This document shows, in pieces, positions 54,210 through 64,000 of a stretch of 64,000 nucleotides of DNA. The position numbers and the translations under genes were made by a program. The stretch's first letter is position 1. Each line of letters begins with the position of its first letter. The stretch covers positions 50,165,958-50,229,957 of the forward strand of contig NC_084922.1 of assembly GCF_958298935.1 (NCBI RefSeq), given 5' to 3'. This DNA is from Phragmites australis. Lineage: Eukaryota; Streptophyta; Magnoliopsida; Poales; Poaceae. Below the pieces are notes generated by a model, which worked only from the letters and a program-made list of their open reading frames with translations, was not told the DNA's origin and searched no databases.

Positions 54210-57200
54210 ATGGCGCCGCCGTCGCCGAAGCAGCCCAAGCCGCTGCCGGTGCCGAAGCAGCTGAAGGTGAACAACCCGGAGAACGACGAGTTGGCCCGCT
54301 TCTTTCTAGAGAAGTGGCGGTCGATGATGCAGGAGCCGGGCGGGCTCTCGGAGAATAATTACCTCACCTTTGCCAATGCCAACCGCAGCCTCTGCGCCGC
54401 CAAAGAGCCCATCCGAACCCTCAAGGACTTCTCGAAGATCAAGTACCTATGCTTTTCCTACTTACATTTTTTTTCATTAAACAGATGGGGTGGAATGTTG
54501 CCGTGCGACTAAGGTTTGGTTGATTTTGTTTGGTGCGGAGCGAAGGCTTTGTGTTGGTGATAATGTTTCATTTCGAGCTGTAATTAGATAGAAACATGTA
54601 GTTGTAGGTTTGTTTTTTGGCGCCTTCTAACAGTTGAACACTGTAAGATGCATGAATTGGTTTATAGTTTTGGTATGTAAGCGCGTTCATTTCGCTAATT
54701 GCAGTTGGGGGGGGGGGGGGTCATCCCTGGTTCTGGTTGCTTTCAACATTTCAGGAACTCAGTGGTTAATTTCACATCTTGGGATGTAATATCGCGGATT
54801 TGTGTTTGCAAATTTTAATAACTCTGTAATATTTGTTAGGCTGCAATGTGCATTGCACATTGTGATTACTTGTCCCCCCTGTAAACATAGTCCATTTGTA
54901 TTTCTGGTGACTTTAATTTTTTGCAAGCTGATATTATCGCATTAATGTAGGTCTGGAATGATTCATTTTCCTTATGTTGCATTAGAACTATAAATTTGAT
55001 TTTTTTTATGTATAATAAGGCATTTCTAATGCAGCATTGCATCTTAAAGTATTTACTTATGTCGTGCTCTATCATTGTCGTCAGGGGTGTTGGACAATGG
55101 CTTACACGTTGTATGAAAGGGTTCTTTGCGGAATCCAGCCAAGAGTTATCTCCTGCAAGAGATGATACAGCAGGAGGGAATGGTAATTATTTTCATGGTT
55201 GTTTGCTGCATGTCCTTTGAAAACCCCTTTTTCTCTTTTAGGCCACCCATCCGTCCTCTTCTGTGAAATCTGAATATTGTTATTTAATTCTTACAGGAAA
55301 GAAAACAAGAGGACCAAAATGTTATTTGCCAAAGAAGAACACTGCTGCTTATGCGATACTGATCACACTCCTTAGGTATGATTTCTCTGGGGTATTATTG
55401 GCCTTTTATTGTTTTTGAGAGAAAAGTATTCTTTCTTAGACTAAATGATGATATTTAGTCATAGGAGTCAGGAGAAAGACACCTAAGTTTTTTACAAAGA
55501 GATCAAGAGAAAATAACAATTGATTTTCCCCACAGGGCAAAGATTAGCGGGAAGAGTTTTATGCTGAAACAAGAGCTTATCGATGCTGCTGAAGCCAGTG
55601 GTCTGTCACGAGATGCAGTCGGGTACTGTTTGACATTGAATATATGCTGTTACTGATAGCACCTGGCACCTGCTATTTTTGGCATGTTACTAAGTAGCTA
55701 CTTTCCGTTTTGAGCAGTCCGAATAAAAGTAAAGCAAAACAGAGTTATGGGAAGGACTGGTACTCTGGCTGGAGCTGCATGAAGACATTATTGTCTAAAA
55801 AACTTGTCAACAAGTGGAGTAACCCAGCAAAGTAATGCACCAGTCTCATCTTCCTTGTCTGTGTTTAGTGTTAACAAATTGATTCTTGTTTCATGAAGAC
55901 TTAGGATTTAGAAAATGCAATTCCAATGATTAACTGTTGCTAGTGATGGAGCAATGTTGTTGCCAACTTGTTGGTGTGGTTTCTGTACACCGATTCCACA
56001 GTTTTTTTTGGCAAAATAATTCGTGCCTATACAGAAGATCACACATAAAGATTTTAGAGGATAGACTCCGGAGCTTGTTGTACCCACGTATTAACATTCA
56101 TAGGTATGCATTCTGGCTATGCAACTAGCTGCTGCATTATAGTGCATTAGGACATCAATGCTAGATACTGATTGTAAAATTTTATTTAGGAAGAGCTTTC
56201 GTAAAGGATAGTTTGATGATTGGATGGGCTGAAGGATTGATGGATATTGGTGCTTTTGCACTTGTATTCACCAACTTGACTGCTTTTTCATCAGAATGTT
56301 CACACTGTTTCAACAGTGTTTAAAGAAGCCACCAGATTTGCTCCCAAGTCCCAAGGGCTAGAAAATTATCGTGTCAATTAGAAAAAAAAGAAAAAGGATA
56401 TAAGTCACTTTTTTTGTGGTGATTTATATAATAATGGTGTAGGCTGGTCAGATGATTTAAAAATGTATGGCAGGTTAACCTGTTTTGCTGAGTGTAGGCA
56501 AAGCTTTTGTGTTTCTTTTGATTGGAATTTTGAACTATTGACTATTTGCTAATATTGAATCTTTATTGAAGTTGAGTGCAAAACGAGGTGCAAGAAAGCG
56601 TCACTTCGTCAAATTATGTTAACACTGTCAGATTAAATTTCAGTAGATAGAAATGCACTAAAAGAATGATACTCAAATACTCAGCATCGCGGAATATAGT
56701 TACAACCTGATACAAAGGCATTCAAGAATTTGATTACTATCTAGATTACTACCTATTTTTAAGAAACAACAAAGCTCAAAAGGAAGGGAGATTTGTTCTT
56801 GATTGATGTGCTTAGCTAATTAGCTAAAACGCTTCATATAAACATTTCCTTTTTTAATTGGTAATTCAAATCTTCGATGATATATTGCAAAAGGATGGCA
56901 AAATTCCTATTGCATAACCTTTTGCATGGGACTCCTAACTCCTCCATATGGTCTTACATTTTTTCTTATTTGTTGGTTGGAGGAAACTTGATATGATAAC
57001 AAAGTAAAGCCATATTGCATGCTAGCAGAAAAATTGGCTGTTTGCTATTTGATTTTGCTGTGTGCATTAGGAAGCATAATGTTTTCTTAACTTCTGAAAG
57101 TGTTGCGGGAAGATATCTTTTAAGAGGCGCAAAGGAGATCAATTAACCAATTCCATTGCCCTTTTTAGTTGTAGAGGCCACAATGTGATCGTGCAACGCG

Positions 57201-60200
57201 TATCTAACAATATTGTGCACGCCAGCATGATTCTGAGACCTACCATCTTTTTTGTCACACAAATTGGATCCTGTTCTCACGTGTCATGGTCTTTTAGTTA
57301 GTTAGACCATCCCCAACCGTTTTCCTTCATTTCGGTCCATTCCCAGCCCAAAATCCCTTCCTGAAGGGTCCCTTCCAGACTTGTTCCCTTCAGGTTTCAA
57401 CACTCCAACAACATTCCCTTCTCGATTCCTGATTCCCGATTCCTTTCGCACTACTAAAGTAACCAACACCCGACCCAACCACAGCCTCCACAAACGATCG
57501 GATTCACTGGAGACGCCATCATCCGTATCAGCACACAGAATGTCATCCGAGTTCCAGTCAGTAAGAAGGACGTTGTCGTTGTCCTTCGATCTAGATGCTT
57601 CCTCTTCAACTGTCACGTTACTATTGTCGGCCAAACCAACATGGTTGGGCACGACACCGCCTCGCAGGACATCCTCAACTTAGAACAGTAGTTGCTCCAA
57701 GTCCGCCGCAATGGAGTCAACCTCTAGAAGTGCAGTGTTGAGCTCCACAGTTGTAGGGGTGCTGTCTGGACTCAAGTTATCCTTGGCCACCTTCTTTAAC
57801 GCGGCAGCTGCCTCCTGCACATGGTCCTGTATCTTCGACAGAAGAGTGGCAAGCGCTGCAGCATCCATCTACAATAACGGATTAGGGGTGTCCATGAGCA
57901 CGCAAGTAGCAGAAAGCGCCTGCCGAGGCCAATGTCGCAATGTGGCGATGCACATCCAATCGCCAGTGGCGGAACAACCCGACTTACCCGAGACGGCCAA
58001 CCAAACCGACACGGCCTCGAGGTGAGCGGACCCCTCCCTCCCCCCCCCCCACCGGTGACACCGCCCGACGCCACGCCCTAACACCCTCACAATTCGAACC
58101 ACCGCTCCTCCCCTACTCTGCACGACAAACCACCGCCCCTCCATCACCCGATTCACGATTTGCACAAAAAGCTCCGTCACTCGAGTCGCACACAAATCTC
58201 AGATCTGAAAGAGTTTCGAGAGAAATTTGTACCTCCCGTCACCGCTCGTCGTCGCCGCCATGCCGCCTCCGGTCCGGTCGCTGCTTCCGTACACACCAAC
58301 GCACGGATCTATCCTTCAGGAGCTCGCCGCCGCCAACCTTTCGCCGCCCTCCTCGCGCGCGCTGCCGTCGCCACGCATCGCGCGACCTAAACCTCCAGCC
58401 CCTTCCACGCTCGGCATCTCCTCGAAGGGATAGGAGAGAGGTTCCCTGGGGCGTGGGAACCTCTCTCCTATCCCCTCCCGCGCCGGTCCGCAACGGGAGG
58501 CCGTTGGAGGTCGCGTTTCGTTCCCCTTGCATTCATTTTCCCATCGGGAGGGGAACAGTGGGTGCGACGGGAACCCCTTGGAGATGCCCTTATCTCCCTC
58601 TGGTGCATTGATCTTCTGCCACTTTTCATCTTGTGCAACAACATGAGAATCATCTCCTGTAGCCTTTTCAATTTACATCATTACATGTCATGTATCTACT
58701 TTGGCTTTTTTAATCAAGCATCCACATTCTTTTGAGATACTGAGCACAGCTTGGTACTGACTAGGTGAGTTTTTGTAGGTATATGCTAACTGAAGAAGGG
58801 GAAGGCACTGCTCATGATTGTCTTTCACGGTCTGGATTAGGCGATTCTGTAGGACCTTTAATTATAACCAGTGCTCACAACATATCTGTTGCAAGTCATA
58901 ATTCAGATCATTGCACGAGTCCTGGTGTTGCTGAAACAATGTCAGGGCCTTTTATGGCCACTTGTAGATCCAGCACATCTAAGCTTGTTTGCGGCAGTTC
59001 TACAAAAGAGCAGAGCAGTTACAATGGTCAAGTTCAAACTACTGTAAGGCCTACCCTTTTCTAACATTGCTCTTGTTTTCTGTGCTAACAATGTAAAGAT
59101 AGCTATATGAACCGTTTCACAGATTCTTCTCTATGTGTAGGCGTGATGAAAGACACAATGGTGTGGTCTGATAGTCTTATTCAGTTATTATCATGATGAA
59201 GTTTTCCAATTTTATGTTCATATTCTTCAGTCCTGGATCCTGGTCTGACGCAAATAAAAGTTCTTTTCAGTTTTCAAATTTCAATAGCAGAGCAATGCGT
59301 TACTAGTAATGCATTAGTTCAATTCATATAGTCACTTTAACGTACACACTTAGTTACTTACATGACCTCCAGAATATTGTAGCTTCAACAATAATGTGAC
59401 AAGGAAAAGTAACTTCGACTGTTTAAATTCTTTTTGTCCAAACGAGCTATATGTACACCCTGAGATTAAACCTTTTCCAATTTAAGGAGCTTCTCTAACT
59501 TCCTTTTTTCTAAATTTCATCTGATTCCTATAATTCACATTTGTAATTTACGTATACTAGTTACAAATGGTTGATATAATTTCAGCTGGTATTGCTTACA
59601 ACAATTTACTAACATATTCTTCCATCATGCTAGATGCTGTCATACATTTGTAACTCATGGTTTCACCTATCATGTGTAGAACTACTGTGCTGAAGGAATT
59701 ATTTTCTGCGATTCAGATTCAGAAGAACCATATAAAAAGAACAGTCCTCTGAAAGGTGTCGATTGGTTTTCTGTTCATATCACATAAGTTCTCATAGAAC
59801 TATGTTTATGTTTTTGTTCCACTGCACTAAAATTCATTGTGGGTACCACAGGTTCTGAAGAATTTACTGAGAGGGGTGGTCCGCCAAAATTGAAAACATG
59901 CAGTTCTGTTCTCTTGATATCACTATGCTTGCTATTTAGATAGTACAATATCATAACAAAAGTGTTATTTCCTGCCGCTCTTCCCAGTTGATTCCTATAC
60001 TTCTTTGCAGTCAAGGGGCCTACTATTAATTGTGCCCCGCCAGATTACTCAGTTTCTATTTCTCATCTATCATCCCAAGGAATATTCGAGCAGCAATCTT
60101 CTAGTACAATGGTATGCTTGACTTTTGATGGAGACATACCTTTTTTTTTCTTAATTTTTCAATTGGAACTTACTGTCATTGTTTATCTTTTACCACCAGG

Positions 60201-63200
60201 GTTCTGCCGAATTCAATGTGCTAGACAAGGATACTGCTTATATGGACAATTCTATACTAGCTATGCCACCTCGTCAATCCAATGAAAAATTCCGTGAAGC
60301 TTATGAAGTTGTGTTTATATTGGATGATCGTGAAAAATTCGGGTTTGTTTGATCATATCCTACTCTCACAAAGAAATACTGTATCTACTATTGTAGACTT
60401 GTTATCTCTGATCTTTAGGTGGGATATCTCACCCAATGCATAATACTAAAAGAAATGTGGTCCTTTGCTGCACATTTCCAGAATTTATTCAAATTATTAC
60501 TACAACAAGAAAGGTTACCTTGTACAATGTTTATAACCGTGATACAAGTTTCAATGGTTTGACTGGTGTGATTTACCCTACTCTTTTGCACAAAACTCTA
60601 ATACGTGACTTGGCTTCGATAGGTTAATAGATGATTAATCAAAAAACTGTAATTTTCTGTATTCCCTTTTGATGAATCTTTATCCATATGCCAATACTAT
60701 TATGACTGCTCCACATATTTTTGTTGAACGTCTCATTATTGGAATTTGGTGTATTGGCAGTGCATGGAATTGGGTTATCATGTTTGTTACTTGTTTGTGC
60801 AGGTCTCGTTCAAGAAAAGTTGCTGATAACATTCGTTCACAGATAAATGTACCAGTAGAGGTTAGTTAGAATCAGTGTTATGCATACTCTTCTTCATCTT
60901 CTCCCACATTCTCTCTGCTGTAGGCTTGAAAGCAGGGGAATTAGTTATATTAATTAAGGATATCTCATATATGATACTAAACCGATAGGCCCGATACACA
61001 ATTTCAACTTTGCCACTACATTTTCCCAGCCTTACGTTTATGCGGTGTGTTTCAAAAAAATGCCATTGGAGCCCTAATTTTGTCAGTCAATGATCTTTGA
61101 TCATTAAGAAAAATTCTTAAAATAACTAGAAAATTGATAGAAATAATAGAAAACTCAGGAGAAAATCAAGAAAAATACCATATAATACAGGAAAATTGAT
61201 AGAAATAATAAGATTACTTGGTCGATATTTTTTCTGTCTGTCCCAATTTTTCTGATGCCTGCAACCTGCAGTGTTTGCTTCCTTGTGTTCTAGGAGGCAG
61301 ATGGCATTAGTGTCTAATGTCACAATTGTGGACAATGTTGCAACTTGTAGGATTTTAATTTTCTTATAAACGCTTAGAATATATCCTGTTTGATATAGTT
61401 CATCTTTTTCTTTTCCAACATAAAAAGGTTGAGGTATAATGCTTAGATTTATCCGTTTGTGTTATGTGCCAGAGAAAGTGGTCTTGATTCTTCAGTTTGA
61501 ACCTTGGCATCCAGGTTAAGCATTTACCTGTGGGAGATGCTATTTGGATTGCTCGTCATAGGAAACTTCGCACAGAGTATGTTCTTGATTTCATTGTTGA
61601 AAGGAAAGAGGTTTCGGATTTAGATGGCTCAATTACAGACAACAGATACAGAGATCAGAAATTAAGGCTGAAGGTACCTTCTGAACTCGAATTTGCTTCT
61701 TCTGCTCTTACAAGCCTTGAACCTTCACTTCCCTCTTCATTTTTTTTAGCTTCAGCTTGGATTGTTAAATATTCCGTGTCTCAGATTGTTTCTTGTGATA
61801 ATCCCAATTGGTTATTGTGGCAAACTCACCGTTAAAAGATGTTTTGTTTTGTTCATCAACCAATTACCTGTATTGCAACTAGATTGATGATTCAATGCTG
61901 TGTCTTTGGTGATGTGATCTTGGAGGCATCTGTGGCGGTCATTCAAAAAATATAGTGCCATTTATTTTGAACGTTAAGAATTTTTTAATTTTAACAGGAG
62001 TGCTCCACTTCAATGGGTTGCATCTTTGGCTCTTTGCACCTGTCTAGTGTCATTGGCCGCTCTAATGTGGCCCTATTTTAACCTTTACGGAGGTTATTTT
62101 ATATTCTTTTGTTATCTTGAATTTAAAGGCATAAAGTATCTCACCCTAGGCAATGACTCTAATGTAATGATAAAGTGTATGGTTTGGCATGAGTCTATAG
62201 ATTGTGAATCCATTAACAGACAAACTGTGTTTTTTGTGATGTTAATGGTCTTGCAGGGCTTACAAGTTCCCCTAGCATATCTTGTTTATTTTAGCCGCAA
62301 CATGATGTGATGCTTCCATTTGTTGTGCCTGTAGAGATGCGGACTAAGGAAGCTGATATATCTTGTTGAAGGTGATCCAAACCGCTCAGATGCACCAGAG
62401 AGGATTAAAATAGCGTATGCACACTGCTTATGTCACCTGAGTGGATAATGTTATGCCTCAACAGCAGTACATTTTTCTCTTTTCCTCACTAATAGATGTC
62501 TATAATTGTCAATTAGCAAACTGAGTATTTTAGGATGCCAGATGTATGACTTTTTAATTGCTCCTTGCATTTATTTCCAGCTGTTTCACCACTGAGATTC
62601 TCGAAGGATTTGATGTTCATAGAACCAGTGGTTATGCTGAAACTGAAAGGACATATGGCCATCTTACACATTCAATAATTGAATACTACGATACAAACTT
62701 CTCAACCCTTGCTAATACTGCTCGTGTTTGCCCAACCTATGATGAGTTTGAGGCGAGGTGCCATGACCTTCAGAAGACAACTGTGAGCCAAATATTTGCA
62801 CTTCAACTTATGCAGGTAACATGGCAATATGACCCCCCCCCCCCCCCCCTTCACCAAAGTTAGACGTCTGGTTCATTTGATGCCATAGTTGAATGCAAAA
62901 ACTGTCCTAATCGAAGACACATGCCATGCAGGTGCCTCAAGTAACAGAAGAAGCTGCGTTGGCTGTTATAGAGCTCTATCCAACTCTCATCTCACTTGTG
63001 CGGGCATACTCGATGCTTGTCAGTTCTCTCTTCTTTTTAATTTTGTTTTCATTACAAGTTACTACACTTGCTCGTACTCATAACAAATATTAGTAGCAGT
63101 CCATATATCTTGGTGGTCCAGTTCTATTATTTCTCACACTAAATTATGTCTTTAAAATGTTGAAGGATGGTGATACACGTGCCCAAGAAGAGATGTTGAA

Positions 63201-63270
63201 GAACAAGAGCAAGATGGTAAATGCAGGGGCAAGCAGAAATATCTTCAAGCTTGTCTGGGCTGATGGATGA
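54210..63270 (+). CDS. MUS81: MUS81 crossover-junction endonuclease, full-length copy B (656 aa, 16 exons)
   Basis: Catalytic subunit of the MUS81-EME1 structure-specific nuclease. Exons: 54210-54442, 55085-55182, 55297-55375, 55536-55622, 55718-55831, 58779-59043, 59680-59755, 59852-59902, 60011-60111, 60200-60342, 60803-60860, 61515-61673, 62335-62414, 62581-62815, 62932-63018, 63166-63270; phases agree throughout. The length fits plant MUS81. N-terminal HhH at ~25-110 (GVGQWLTRCMKGFF); winged helix ~115-235 (AYAILITLLRAK, KQELIDAAEASGLS, WYSGWSCMKTLL); acidic/serine linker 236-400; ERCC4 nuclease from ~405 (ILDDREKF; Asp460, ERK at 464-466, Asp470); C-terminal HhH ~585-625 (LMQVPQVTEEAALAV). 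Exon 8 has a weak donor (A|GTTCTG); since it is 51 nt in phase 1-1, skipping would keep the frame. Intron 5 (2.9 kb) holds a PIF-type element. This is probably the functional gene. Confidence 0.92.
54707..54720. repeat. Poly-G run in intron 1 of MUS81-B
   Basis: About 14 consecutive G residues. The exact length may be a sequencing estimate. Confidence 0.7.
57305..58589. mobile_element. PIF/Harbinger-like non-autonomous element (1285 bp) in intron 5 of MUS81-B
   Basis: Left end GACCATCCCCAACCG and right end CCCCTTGGAGATGCCC are imperfect inverted repeats. They are flanked by the 3-bp duplication TTA at 57302-57304 and 58590-58592, the PIF/Harbinger signature. No transposase frame is present. 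The interior is unusually GC-rich. It contains a minus-strand ORF (57680-57868) reading MDAAALATLLSKIQDHVQEA, and a plus-strand frame (58260-58433) starting MPPPVRSLL; both could be captured gene pieces. A 20-bp perfect hairpin lies near its right end. Confidence 0.75.
58427..58474. repeat. Perfect 20-bp inverted repeat with 8-base loop
   Basis: GGGATAGGAGAGAGGTTCCC at 58427-58446 is followed by TGGGGCGT and then its exact reverse complement at 58455-58474. Located inside the PIF-like element. It would form a strong hairpin in DNA or in the unspliced MUS81-B transcript. Confidence 0.95.
62832..62849. repeat. Poly-C run in intron 14 of MUS81-B
   Basis: About 18 consecutive C residues between exons 14 and 15. 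The length is prone to sequencing error and does not affect coding. Confidence 0.7.
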
Positions 63271-63444
63271 GATCTTCAGATCTAGTTTCTGACCATCTGA
63301 CTTAACTAGCTTACATGTTATGTTGATGATCCTGGTGCCATCTTTTGTGTAGCTCAGTAGCTCCCTTATTCTCAGAAATTTAACTGCAAGGCTTTCATGT
63401 TCCGAAGAAAATGGTGACATCAAACACTGAAAGTTTCAGAGTAT

Positions 63445-63698
63445 GGCCCTGTTTGGCACAGCTGAAACTTATAATTTTTTTCTGAAAAGCTGCTTATGGC
63501 TTCTGAGAAAAGCGGTTAGGTTATGGGCTATTTTTAGGCTCTCAGCACATCAGTTTTGTAGAAAAGCTGGTCTCAGCTATCCTTATCAATTTTTAGTTCA
63601 TTTCACTAGAAGTCAGCTTTTCAGAAAAGCCATAAGCCAGCAATAATTTTTTTTTTCCAGTTTATCAGCTTTTCTGATAAACAGAAACAACCGGGACC
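63445..63698. mobile_element. hAT-like MITE downstream of MUS81-B
   Basis: GGCCCTGTTTGGCACAGC at the left and, on the opposite strand, GGTCCCGGTTGTTTCTG at the right form terminal inverted repeats. Sub-terminal AAAAGCTG/CAGCTTTT words add to the palindrome. About 254 bp, non-coding. No clear duplication flanks it. Confidence 0.65.
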
Positions 63699-64000
63699 TG
63701 TGTAGAAAACGTTTTAGCATAATTTCACCTCCCATTTAGAGTACTTTCCTGCTGTGGGCTCCAGGTTGTACATGAAGGAATTATCATGGAATGAGATGGT
63801 TTAGTGTGTTTCATATACATCTGTTACTGAGCTGCTTGGATAGTTGGATTATGTGATGTCTCTTGTTATCTCGGCTTTGTTTGCATGGAAGTAGACAGGA
63901 TAACATAAGATTGTACCTATGGCAGAGTTGGTCGGCGTCATGTCTGGTTGGTGTTTGAACTTTGAAGCTTGTTTGGCCATCTTTGGTTAAGCCTCTCTTG
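63699..64000. other. Downstream flank, no gene seen
   Basis: Ordinary mixed-composition DNA to the end of the window. No ORF or repeat was recognised. Confidence 0.4.

Larger units (their letters stand above)
53586..63440 (+). repeat. Tandem duplication unit 2 (MUS81-B unit)
   Basis: Direct repeat of unit 1, with gene, leader and 3' flank all in the same order. The end is set where 3' similarity fades after about GGCTTTCATGTTCCGAAG (63.4 kb). The boundaries are estimates. Confidence 0.75.

Overview
This window is nuclear DNA from a grass (Poaceae, probably panicoid; the species cannot be fixed from the sequence). The evidence is spliced genes with GT-AG introns, GC-rich monocot coding exons, a monocot-type GH17 glucanase, and grass-type transposable elements nested in one another. 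Most of the 64 kb is mobile DNA. The host genes I can support are a beta-1,3-glucanase (7.7-8.8 kb, minus), a JINGUBANG-like WD40 gene (24.5-25.7 kb, plus), a short divergent NAC-domain gene (33.3-33.9 kb, plus), and a tandem pair of MUS81 structure-specific endonuclease genes (43.3-53.3 kb and 54.2-63.3 kb, both plus). A FAR1/FRS-type pseudogene lies at 4.1-5.8 kb.

Layout: 1-3.67 kb is the 3' part of a ~3.7 kb Ty3/gypsy LTR carrying a hAT MITE. At 4.1-5.8 kb the FRS pseudogene is split by a 949-bp Pack-MULE. A 115-bp minisatellite occupies 6.49-7.06 kb. The glucanase follows, then a copia gag relic (9.8-10.2 kb) and an 827-bp hAT element (10.8-11.6 kb). From 12.35 to 23.07 kb there is a very young chromovirus in an unusual LTR-internal-LTR-internal-LTR arrangement with one outer target-site duplication. 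After the WD40 gene come two decayed Tat-type gypsy elements (26.2-30.4 and 34.7-37.6 kb) flanking AT-rich DNA, a SINE candidate and the NAC gene. At 37.6-41.9 kb two ~2.1 kb SIRE-type LTR copies face each other as a large imperfect palindrome.

The last 22 kb is a tandem duplication of MUS81. The downstream copy (B) reads through 16 inferred exons as a full 656-residue protein: N-terminal HhH, winged helix, ERCC4 nuclease with ERK-x3-D, and C-terminal HhH. The upstream copy (A) has lost the winged-helix and linker exons, yet its 11 remaining exons still join in frame to 456 residues with the nuclease motif intact. Its intron 5 carries a hAT MITE and a TIR element that was itself split by a 3.7-kb solo LTR flanked by GAAGT.

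The most interesting objects are the in-frame winged-helix-less MUS81 paralogue and the tandem chromovirus. No unfamiliar multi-gene system was found. Splice sites, element boundaries and family names come from reading and aligning copies by eye; boundaries without a target-site duplication are approximate.
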